Source: Limnobacter humi
GTDB taxonomy: Bacteria; Pseudomonadota; Gammaproteobacteria; Burkholderiales; Burkholderiaceae_B
Length of the DNA stretch: 64,000 bases
Direction of reading: 5' to 3'
Assembly: GCF_024518835.1 (NCBI RefSeq)
Contig: NZ_JANIGO010000001.1
Location: 62,001 to 126,000, forward strand
Shown here: positions 37,617-45,195 of the stretch, piece by piece
How the letters are laid out: every line of letters starts with the position of its first letter
Numbering within the stretch: the first letter of the stretch is position 1
Position numbers and translations under genes: made by a program
The notes under the pieces: generated by a model
What the model was told of the DNA's origin: nothing
Databases searched by the model: none
The model's input: only the letters and a program-made list of their open reading frames with translations

Positions 37617-38836
37617 CCCAAGCCGCAGTAAGCCTTTCGCAATTCCAGTTGCCCAGTCACGCCCCTTCCGCCGCGCAGTGGACCCTGAAGCTGCTCAACA
37701 AGCTCAAAAAGGGCCGCTTGGAAATGATCACGCCAGAAGGTGTTCACCTGCTGTTCGGTGGTGAGGATGATCAGCCCAGCGCGCGCATGACCCTGCATTC
37801 CTGGGCAGTGTGCAGCAGGGCCTTGAAATCTGGCGACATTGGCTTTGCTGAAAGCTACATTGCGGGCGAATGGGAAACAGACAACCTGGCTGAATTGTTG
37901 GGTGTGTTCCTTGAAAACCGCAAAGCGGTTGAGCAGGTGATTTACGGCAGTTTCCTTGGCAGCATTGCTTACAAGCTGAAACACCTGTTGAACCGCAATA
38001 CCAAGGCGCAAGCCCGAAAAAACATTCATGCCCACTATGACTTGGGCAACCCGTTTTACCAGCTGTGGCTAGACCCTTCCATGACCTATTCCAGCGCGCT
38101 GTTTGACGGCAACACCAGCCTGAGCCTGGAAGAGGCGCAGCAGGCCAAATACCAGGCCATGGTGGACTATCTGCGCCCCAAAGCTGGCGAAACCATTCTG
38201 GAAATTGGCTGCGGTTGGGGTGGCTTTGCCCAAAAGGTGTGCAGCCAGGGCGCAGAATTGGTGGGGCTCACCCTGTCTACCGAACAACTGGCCTACGCCA
38301 AGGCACGGCTCGACCGCGCTGGCCTGGGCCAGCATGCGGAATTTCGCCTGCAGGATTACCGGGACTGCAAAGGGCAGTTCGATCACATTGCGTCGATTGA
38401 AATGTTTGAAGCGGTGGGCGAGGAATACTGGTCGGTGTATTTTGAAACCGTCAGCCGCTTGCTGAAAACTGGCGGCAAAGCCGCCATTCAAACCATCACG
38501 ATTGCCGATGAGCTGTTTGAACGCTATCGCAAAGGCACCGATTTCATTCAGCAGTACATTTTCCCGGGCGGCATGCTGCCCAGCCCCAGCAAGTTCCGCG
38601 CAATGGCTGAAAGGCATGGCCTGCGGGTGGTGCGTGAGAAGGCCTTTGGCAAGGACTACGCCGAGACCCTGCGTCGCTGGCGTGTTCAATTCATGAAACA
38701 GCTGGATGCGGTGCGTGCACAGGGCTTTGACCAGCCCTTCATCAACACGTGGGAGTTTTACCTGGCGTATTGTGAAGCCGGCTTCCAGTACGAAAGCACC
38801 GACGTGATCCAGTTCTATCTCGAGAAAGCGGAATAA
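37613..38836 (+). CDS. Cyclopropane-fatty-acid-synthase-type SAM methyltransferase
   Basis: A 407-residue protein of the CFAS family. SAM motif I is ILEIGCGWGGFA near residue 200, and the motif HYDLGNPFYQLWLDPSMTYSSALF is present. True CFA synthases usually read YSCAY/F at the last part; here Ser replaces that Cys. This Ser-type paralog is found in flavoprotein-DUF1365 clusters and in furan fatty acid pathways, where a CFAS-like enzyme adds a methyl branch to an unsaturated acyl chain. Branching rather than cyclopropanation is inferred. Confidence 0.85.
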   Translation: MTQAAVSLSQFQLPSHAPSAAQWTLKLLNKLKKGRLEMITPEGVHLLFGGEDDQPSARMTLHSWAVCSRALKSGDIGFAESYIAGEWETDNLAELLGVFLENRKAVEQVIYGSFLGSIAYKLKHLLNRNTKAQARKNIHAHYDLGNPFYQLWLDPSMTYSSALFDGNTSLSLEEAQQAKYQAMVDYLRPKAGETILEIGCGWGGFAQKVCSQGAELVGLTLSTEQLAYAKARLDRAGLGQHAEFRLQDYRDCKGQFDHIASIEMFEAVGEEYWSVYFETVSRLLKTGGKAAIQTITIADELFERYRKGTDFIQQYIFPGGMLPSPSKFRAMAERHGLRVVREKAFGKDYAETLRRWRVQFMKQLDAVRAQGFDQPFINTWEFYLAYCEAGFQYESTDVIQFYLEKAE

Positions 38837-38853
38837 GTTATACAAGGCCCTGC

Positions 38854-40245
38854 ATGGACAAACCTGTTTCTGTCGGGCCCCGCGCCCTCATTACCTATGG
38901 ATTGCTGGGTTGGGCCATGGGCGCCGTTGTGGTGCCCATCTATATCCAAGTGCCCTACCTGTACAACCGCGTGTACGAGGTTCCCTCTGCATGGGTGGGT
39001 GTCATCCTGCTGCTGTCGCGGTTGATTGATGCGGTGCTGGACCCTGCCATTGGGCTCTGGGTAGACCGACGCAGCAGCAACACCAACCGGTATGTATTCC
39101 CGATTGTGTTGTCCGTGCCTTTTTTGCTGCTGGGCATGGCTGGGGTGTTTTTTCCTGTGGGTAGCACACCAGTTCACCATGCCGCCAGTTTAATGGTCAG
39201 CTTGCTGGTGGTGCATTTGGGTTACAGCCTGGTCAGCATTGCATACCAAAGCTGGGGCGCCGAGCTGGGCAATACCGACAAGGAACGGTCCACATTTGTG
39301 GCGGTGCGCGAAGGCGTGGGCATTTTTGGTGTGATTTTTGCCGTGTCGCTTTCACTGGAAACCCATGGCGTGTTGATCTACACGGTTTTTGTGGCCATGC
39401 TGCTGGCTGGCCTGTATGTGCTGCTCAAGTATTCACTCACGCCCGCCGATTATGCGGGTCAGGCCAGACCAGCCCACCATCAATCCACCCACGGCATCCC
39501 TGTGGGTTCCCTGCGACGGCTTCAACAGGCGATCGCGGATGTGCTGCACCCGCTGTCCCACAGTAACTTCCGTCGCCTAATGGCCGTTTTTTTGTGCAAC
39601 GGACTGGCCGGCGCATTGCCCGCCACCCTGGTGCCCTTCTACATGCGTGACCGCCTTGGCCTGACCGATGCAGACCAGTGGGTGCTGGCGGTTTACTTTT
39701 TGGTCGGCGCCGTATCCACGGTGTTTTGGGTCTGGTTGTCCAGTCGCTTGGGTTTGGCCTGGACCTGGCTGTGCAGCATCGTCATCACCGTGCCCACGTT
39801 TGCCCTGGTGGCCACGCTGGGTGAAGGCGATTTTCAGCCCTACCTGTGGGTGTGCATTGTGACCGGCTTTGCCTTGGGGGCCGATTTGTCCATGCCGGCG
39901 GCCCTGGTGGCCCGCGTGATTGGCGACAATGGTGAACGCGGCAGCAACGAGGGCACCTACTTCGGCCTGTGGAACTGGATGACAAAGCTCAACCTGGCAT
40001 TGGCACCCACCGTGGCCTTGGGTACCCTGCAGTGGTTCAACTATTCGCCAGACATTGCCAAAACCGAGGCCTTTAAAGCCATGGGCTTATTAGACCAATT
40101 GGCCAATGACCCTTTGATCTGGATGTATTCCCTCATTCCCTGTGGCCTGAAAATTCTGGCCATGGTCCTGTTGGTGTTCAGTGGCCTGGGTGGGCGCCCC
40201 CAAGCAGTGCCGGCCAACACCGCCACCCACCGGAGCGCAGCATGA
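38854..40245 (+). CDS. MFS transporter of the GPH/MFS_2 type
   Basis: A 463-residue protein with 12 predicted membrane helices. The first cytoplasmic loop region has LLSRLIDAVLDPAIGLWVDR, the glycoside-pentoside-hexuronide family pattern, and DKERSTFVAVREG lies after helix 4. Within this cluster a lipid or lipid-precursor substrate seems more likely than sugar, since MFS_2 proteins also carry lysolipids, but that is inference. Its stop overlaps the next start (ATGA). Confidence 0.85.
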   Translation: MDKPVSVGPRALITYGLLGWAMGAVVVPIYIQVPYLYNRVYEVPSAWVGVILLLSRLIDAVLDPAIGLWVDRRSSNTNRYVFPIVLSVPFLLLGMAGVFFPVGSTPVHHAASLMVSLLVVHLGYSLVSIAYQSWGAELGNTDKERSTFVAVREGVGIFGVIFAVSLSLETHGVLIYTVFVAMLLAGLYVLLKYSLTPADYAGQARPAHHQSTHGIPVGSLRRLQQAIADVLHPLSHSNFRRLMAVFLCNGLAGALPATLVPFYMRDRLGLTDADQWVLAVYFLVGAVSTVFWVWLSSRLGLAWTWLCSIVITVPTFALVATLGEGDFQPYLWVCIVTGFALGADLSMPAALVARVIGDNGERGSNEGTYFGLWNWMTKLNLALAPTVALGTLQWFNYSPDIAKTEAFKAMGLLDQLANDPLIWMYSLIPCGLKILAMVLLVFSGLGGRPQAVPANTATHRSAA

Positions 40246-40814
40246 TGTTCACAAAAACTGTTGATTGGAACATGGGTCGACCCCTCACCCGTTTGTTGGC
40301 CGCCAGTGCCCTGTGCATGGGCTTGCTGGGGGCCTGTGCATCGCCCCCGGTGGCCAGCGACTATGCCCAGGAAAAACCGGTATTGGACATTGCCCAGTAT
40401 TTCAACGGCACCATTGATGCCTGGGGCATGTTCACGGATCGTTCCGGGCGCGTGGTCAAGCGTTTTACGGTGGTCATGAATTGCCGCTGGGACGGCAATG
40501 TCGGCACCTTGGACGAAGACTTTACTTATTCTGACGGCAGCTCCCAGAAGCGCAGTTGGACCTTGACCAAAACCGGCAATGCCGTGGTGGGCAAAGCAGC
40601 CGATGTGGTGGGTGAAGCAACCGGACTTCAGGCGGGCAACGCCTTCAATATGAAGTACACCTTGCAGGTGCCAGTGGATGGCAAAACCTACGACATGCAG
40701 TTTGACGACTGGATGTATTTGATGGACGAGAAAACCATGTTGAACCGCGCCGTGATGAGCAAGTTTGGCATTGAACTGGGTCAGGTCACCCTGAGCTTTC
40801 GAAAACGCAATTGA
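40242..40814 (+). CDS. DUF3833 lipoprotein
   Basis: A 190-residue protein. The lipoprotein signal peptide ends with lipobox LLGAC near residue 32. The DUF3833 body (YFNGTIDAWGMFTDRSGRVVKRF and FDDWMYLMDEKTMLNRA) is a beta-rich fold known almost only from these lipid/photostress clusters. It is probably anchored to the periplasmic side of a membrane. A second Met follows directly after the first, so the start is uncertain by one codon. Confidence 0.85.
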   Translation: MMFTKTVDWNMGRPLTRLLAASALCMGLLGACASPPVASDYAQEKPVLDIAQYFNGTIDAWGMFTDRSGRVVKRFTVVMNCRWDGNVGTLDEDFTYSDGSSQKRSWTLTKTGNAVVGKAADVVGEATGLQAGNAFNMKYTLQVPVDGKTYDMQFDDWMYLMDEKTMLNRAVMSKFGIELGQVTLSFRKRN

Positions 40815-40834
40815 ACACAAGGTAGTCAACAACC

Positions 40835-41626
40835 ATGGCACTGAACCGACCCATCACGGATTGGAAAGGCAAACGGGTCTGGCTGGTGGGCGCGTCCACC
40901 GGGATTGGCGAGGCGCTGGCACGACAACTCGATGCGCAGGGCTGTCAACAGGTGTTGTCGGCCCGCAGTGCTGACAAACTGGCTGCATTGGCCAAGGACT
41001 TGAACCAGGCCATGGCCGTGCCGGTGGACATTGCAGATGAGCATGCGGTGGAACAGGCTGCGCGCGTGGCCTTGCAGTACTTGGAAGGCATCGATCTGGT
41101 GGTGCTCATGGCCGGAACCTATGCGGAGATGGCCATCGAGAACTTTGATCTGACCGAGGTGAAGCGCCAAGTCAACGTCAACCTGAACGGCACGCTGCAT
41201 GTGCTGGCCCAGGTGCTGCCTGTGGTCATGCAACAAAGGGCGGGGCACATTGCGGTGGTGTCCAGTGTGGCTGGGTACCGCGGCCTACCCAACTCATTGG
41301 CCTATGGCCCCACCAAAGCGGCCCTCATTAACCTGGCCGAAGCGCTGTATGTGGAATTGAAACCACACGGCGTGGGCGTTAGCCTGATCAACCCCGGGTT
41401 TGTCGACACCCCGCTGACCCGCAAAAACACATTTCCCATGCCCTTCATCATTGGCGCGGACAAGGCGGCCAGCGAAATCATCTACGGCCTGGAAGCTGGG
41501 GAATTTGAAACCCATTTCCCGAAAACGTTTACCCGTAGCCTTCGGGCCATGCGACTGATGCCCTACTCCCTGTATTTTTCTGCGGTGAAACGGTTTGCAA
41601 AAACCCAGCCACCAGGAACCGATTGA
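40835..41626 (+). CDS. Short-chain dehydrogenase/reductase
   Basis: A 263-residue classical SDR. The nucleotide-binding motif is VGASTGIGEAL near residue 15. The catalytic Ser is in VVSSVAGYRG, and the Tyr-Lys pair is in YGPTKAA. It reduces or oxidises a carbonyl or hydroxyl with NAD(P)H; the substrate is unknown. It lies 20 bp after the DUF3833 gene in the same operon. Confidence 0.88.
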   Translation: MALNRPITDWKGKRVWLVGASTGIGEALARQLDAQGCQQVLSARSADKLAALAKDLNQAMAVPVDIADEHAVEQAARVALQYLEGIDLVVLMAGTYAEMAIENFDLTEVKRQVNVNLNGTLHVLAQVLPVVMQQRAGHIAVVSSVAGYRGLPNSLAYGPTKAALINLAEALYVELKPHGVGVSLINPGFVDTPLTRKNTFPMPFIIGADKAASEIIYGLEAGEFETHFPKTFTRSLRAMRLMPYSLYFSAVKRFAKTQPPGTD

Positions 41627-41644
41627 ATGCGGATTGATTGAACC

Positions 41645-42121
41645 ATGAGCCCACGCAACCCCGAAACCAGCCTGGCCCCACTGGACCGCCAGCACTTGTC
41701 AGCTCCACTTCGGCGCCTGATTGATTTTTTTGAGCACATGACCCCAGCCAGTGCCGACACGCTGGACCAGCATTACGCGGCGGATGCCTATTTCAAAGAC
41801 CCTTACAACGAGGTCAATGACCTGGCATCCATTCGCCGCATTTTTCTGCACATGTTTGAGCAGGTGAACAACCCGCGCTTTGTGGTTCACACCGCGTTTG
41901 AACAAGGCGAGCAGGTGTTTTTGGGTTGGCACTTCCTGTTTGAAATGAAGCAGTTCAAAAAAGGGCAGCTGCAGTGCTGCCGGGGTTCAACCCATGTGCG
42001 GTTGAACAAACAAGGGCTGGTCCAATTCCACCGGGATTATTGGGACCCAGCCGAAGAGTTGTACGAAAAAATTCCCGTGTTGGGCAATTTAATGCGTTGG
42101 ATCAAAAAGCAGGCAGGTTAA
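41645..42121 (+). CDS. NTF2-like/SnoaL-fold protein
   Basis: A 158-residue protein with the NTF2-like cone fold, suggested by LDQHYAADAYFKDPYNEVNDLASIRRIF and by GSTHVRLNKQGLVQFHRDYWDPAEE. Members act as small isomerases, cyclases or binding proteins. It is the last gene of the rightward set, followed by a 128-bp gap holding an imperfect hairpin (42136-42161). Confidence 0.8.
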   Translation: MSPRNPETSLAPLDRQHLSAPLRRLIDFFEHMTPASADTLDQHYAADAYFKDPYNEVNDLASIRRIFLHMFEQVNNPRFVVHTAFEQGEQVFLGWHFLFEMKQFKKGQLQCCRGSTHVRLNKQGLVQFHRDYWDPAEELYEKIPVLGNLMRWIKKQAG

Positions 42122-42249
42122 CAGCGGATGAATGCTGTTGTGAACATACGTTCACTCAACAAGCAGATGTCACCAAAACTTCATTTGTTTCATGACATGT
42201 CTTGTTAAAATCATACACATTGAAAGTTACAGGTTAGGCGGAGACAAAC

Positions 42250-43116
42250 ATGCTGTACCCCGAATTGTTCAGATCACTGGAGTCCGTTCGCTGGAACATG
42301 GAAACCGATATTCCATGGGATCAGTTCGACGCGAGCAAGTTGAGCGAAGAACAGGCCCAGACCATCAAGATGAATGCCATCACGGAATGGTCTGCCCTGC
42401 CGGCCACGGAAATGTTCCTGCGCGACAACAAGCACGACAGCGACTTCTCCGCCTTCATGTCCATCTGGTTTTTTGAAGAGCAAAAGCACTCGCTGGTGTT
42501 GATGGAGTACCTGCGCCGCTTCCGTCCGGATTTGCTGCCCACGGAAGAGGAGCTGCATGCGGTGCGCTTTGAATTCGATCCGGCACCGCCGCTGGAGACA
42601 CTGATGCTGCATTTTTGCGGTGAAATTCGTTTGAACCATTGGTACCGATGTGCCTCTGACTGGCACACCGAGCCGGTGATCAAACACATTTACAAAACCA
42701 TTTCGCACGATGAAGCACGCCATGGTGGCGCGTACTTGCGCTACATGAAAAAAGCCCTTCAAGATGTGGGTGACAATGCGCGCGCGGCTTTCTCCAAAAT
42801 TGGTGTGCTCATGGCATCGGCCCGCCGCACGCAAAAGCCACTGCACCCCACCAACCTGCATGTGAACAAAGCGCTGTTCCCCAACGACACAGTGCAAAGC
42901 CGCCTGCCCGACCCCGATTGGCTGGAGCGCTGGCTGGACGGCCAGATTCGCTTTGACGCCGATTGGGAAAAGAAAGTGATTGAGCGCATTTTGCACAACA
43001 TGAGCCTGCTGTTTGAGCGCACCTTCGAGAGCGTTCAGGATTTGAACCGTTACCGAAAGGAAGTGATGTCGCGACTGGGTGGTGGAGAAGACACCGCACT
43101 GGGCAACGCTGCCTGA
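42250..43116 (+). CDS. Diiron ferritin-like protein related to acyl-ACP desaturase
   Basis: A 288-residue helical protein. The four-helix diiron ligand set is present in order: E46 (AITEW), E77 and H80 (EEQKH), E125 (CGEIRLNH), and E155 and H158 (DEARH). This is the pattern of soluble stearoyl-ACP desaturases, with somewhat shorter spacing. It could oxidise or desaturate an acyl chain with O2. It sits alone on a new promoter region (GGCGGAG ribosome site) beside the lipid/photostress set, which makes a link plausible. Confidence 0.75.
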   Translation: MLYPELFRSLESVRWNMETDIPWDQFDASKLSEEQAQTIKMNAITEWSALPATEMFLRDNKHDSDFSAFMSIWFFEEQKHSLVLMEYLRRFRPDLLPTEEELHAVRFEFDPAPPLETLMLHFCGEIRLNHWYRCASDWHTEPVIKHIYKTISHDEARHGGAYLRYMKKALQDVGDNARAAFSKIGVLMASARRTQKPLHPTNLHVNKALFPNDTVQSRLPDPDWLERWLDGQIRFDADWEKKVIERILHNMSLLFERTFESVQDLNRYRKEVMSRLGGGEDTALGNAA

Positions 43117-43128
43117 GGCTGCCAACAC

Positions 43129-43623
43129 ATGACAAGCACAGGGAAACCGGCCCGATTCAATGCCAAGGTATGCACACCCAAAGAACTCGCTGACCACGCC
43201 AGAACATTGAAAGGACCAGTGGTGTTTACCAACGGCGTGTTCGATCTGTTGCACCGCGGGCATGTGACCTACCTGGACCAAGCAGCTCAGGAAGGCGCCA
43301 GCCTGATTGTGGCGGTGAATTCCGATGCATCGGTGAAGCGTTTGGGCAAGGGCCCAGACCGCCCCATCAACACCCAGGAAGACCGCATGGCCGTATTGGC
43401 AGCACTGGAGTGCGTGAGCCTGGTCACTTATTTTGAAGAAGACACGCCACTGAACGCCATCTTGGCTGCCAGGCCAGACGTCCTGGTGAAAGGTGGTGAC
43501 TGGCCGGTGGAAAAAATGGTGGGGGCACGGGAAGTACAAGCTTGGGGTGGTCGGGCTGTATCGATTGCCTTTGAACACGAGCGTTCAACCACGGCCACAC
43601 TGGAAAAAATCCGCAAGCTCTAA
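43129..43623 (+). CDS. rfaE2: D-glycero-beta-D-manno-heptose 1-phosphate adenylyltransferase
   Basis: A 164-residue nucleotidyltransferase. The HxGH motif is HRGHVTYL near residue 39, and FTNGVFDLLH precedes it. GGDWPVEKMVGA and ERSTTATLEKI complete the RfaE2 pattern. It makes ADP-heptose for the LPS inner core. It is the stand-alone C-terminal half of HldE, and the kinase half is not in the window. It starts 12 bp after the diiron gene. Confidence 0.92.
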   Translation: MTSTGKPARFNAKVCTPKELADHARTLKGPVVFTNGVFDLLHRGHVTYLDQAAQEGASLIVAVNSDASVKRLGKGPDRPINTQEDRMAVLAALECVSLVTYFEEDTPLNAILAARPDVLVKGGDWPVEKMVGAREVQAWGGRAVSIAFEHERSTTATLEKIRKL

Positions 43624-43697
43624 GTGGGGCTCGGAGCTCGCGGATGGGCCGTCATGTTGCAAACGGCGGAACAACGGAAGACTTCAACAACGAATGA

Positions 43698-44174
43698 TTA
43701 ATTCATGCGGGCTTTGCCGTGCAGTTTTGCATCGCCTTTGGCATGCATTTTGGCCTTGCCACCGGCTTTAACGTCGGCGTCTGCACCCAAGCTTGCACCA
43801 GCACCTGCTTCGGTGGTTTTTCCAACCGCTTTGCCGGCTTCACCTTTGATGCCCGAATGCAAAGTGCCCGCTTCGCTGCGCATGTCGTCACCCTGGCTCT
43901 TGGCACCTTTGACAGCGGCTTCCGATTTGCCACGAACGTCCGCACCGGCGCCACCATTGGCGTTGCCGTTCACATTGCCTTTCACATTGCCTTTACCCTC
44001 GGCTTTCACATCTGCTTTTGCGCCGGTGTCCACGGCCACGCCGGGCAATTCCGCTTTCACGCCAACACCGGTGTTTACGCCAAAGCCCACCGCCATGGCG
44101 CTGGCTGACAAGGCCATGGCCGCGGTTGCGAATGCGATTTTGATGGTTGCAGCAGTTGTGCGATTGATCGTCAT
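43698..44174 (-). CDS. Exported Ala/Gly/Lys-rich low-complexity protein
   Basis: A 158-residue protein. Residues 1-28 are a signal peptide (AMALSASAMA). The mature part is almost only Gly, Ala, Lys, Asp, Asn and Glu in irregular repeats such as GKGNVKGNVNGNANGG and KAGGKAKMHAKGDAKLHGKA. No cysteine or fold is visible; it should be disordered or fibrous. GAGGG seven bases before the ATG supports expression. Function unknown; a cell-surface or matrix role is possible. Confidence 0.65.
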   Translation of the reverse strand: MTINRTTAATIKIAFATAAMALSASAMAVGFGVNTGVGVKAELPGVAVDTGAKADVKAEGKGNVKGNVNGNANGGAGADVRGKSEAAVKGAKSQGDDMRSEAGTLHSGIKGEAGKAVGKTTEAGAGASLGADADVKAGGKAKMHAKGDAKLHGKARMN

Positions 44175-44271
44175 ACAGTTCCCTCAATTGGGTTGTTCAG
44201 GTGTCTCAAGAACGAACCACCCAGAGAACTGGTTGACAAGTTTGCAGGCTGCCTACGCACATGGAGTGAGT

Positions 44272-45189
44272 TTATTGCCCCACTTTTTTCCAAAAGTCGC
44301 TTTTGGCCACCACGGGATCGGGGTCTGGCCAGGACAAGCCCATGCGTTCCAACGTGCCCACCAAAATTTCTGCAGTCAGCATGTTTCGAAACCCCTTGTG
44401 GTCGGCTGGAATAATCCACCACGGTGCATGCTTGGTGCAGGTTTTCTCCAACACCTGCTCATAGGCATTGGCGTACAGGCTGTAATTCTCGCCACAATGC
44501 AGATCTGCCTCCGTCAGCTTCCAGCGCTTCTCCGGGGATTCCCAGCGTTCGATCATGCGGGCGTGCTGCTCTTCGCGAGACACGTTCAAAAAAATTTTCA
44601 GCACGGTGGTGCCAGTTTCCACCAGCAACAACTCAAAATCATTGATTTGGCGACAACGCTCTTCAACCTGCGCGGGCGTTAAACCCTCGGTCACCATGGG
44701 CATGATCACGCCGTCATACTGCGAACGGTTGAATATCACAGACTGCCCAGCGCCTGGCACATGGGGATGAACCCGCCACAGGAAGTCGTGTGATGCCTCC
44801 ACATCATTGGGCACCTTGAACGAGACCATGCGCAATGCCATGGGGTGAACAGCCCGCATGATGCCGCGCGCAGCACCATCCTTGCCGGCGGTGTCCAGGC
44901 CCTGCAGGATCACCAGCAACTTGCGCTGACCCTGGGCATACAGACAGGTGAGCAAGCTGTCCAAACGAGCCGACAGCTGATTGATGCGTTCACTCATGTC
45001 TTCTTTGGAGGGCATGTCGCCATAGCGGGTTGGCCACTGGCGCAAACGCACCGGGCGGCCGTTAACCATGCAGGCTTGCCCCAGGATTTCCCACTGACTT
45101 TCCGGAACCAGCGCATCCGGCAGTACGCGCTCGGAACGCTTGATGTCTCTCTTTTTGGCAGTGGGTTTGGATTCGGTTGGTTTTGTCAT
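44272..45189 (-). CDS. ppk2: Polyphosphate kinase 2 family protein
   Basis: A 305-residue PPK2. Walker A is GLDTAGKDG at 97-105, with the conserved NRSQYDGVIMPMV and lid region ERWESPEKRWKLTEADL further on, then WWIIPADHK. It transfers phosphate between polyphosphate and nucleoside mono- or diphosphates; the class cannot be fixed by eye. It begins 6 bp after the stop of the upstream oxidoreductase gene, so the two are probably cotranscribed. Confidence 0.92.
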   Translation of the reverse strand: MTKPTESKPTAKKRDIKRSERVLPDALVPESQWEILGQACMVNGRPVRLRQWPTRYGDMPSKEDMSERINQLSARLDSLLTCLYAQGQRKLLVILQGLDTAGKDGAARGIMRAVHPMALRMVSFKVPNDVEASHDFLWRVHPHVPGAGQSVIFNRSQYDGVIMPMVTEGLTPAQVEERCRQINDFELLLVETGTTVLKIFLNVSREEQHARMIERWESPEKRWKLTEADLHCGENYSLYANAYEQVLEKTCTKHAPWWIIPADHKGFRNMLTAEILVGTLERMGLSWPDPDPVVAKSDFWKKVGQ

Positions 45190-45195
45190 GAAGAC

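Noticed and set aside
43624-43697. Terminator between rfaE2 and the low-complexity gene
   Set aside because: No stem with a T run can be seen in the 74-bp gap.
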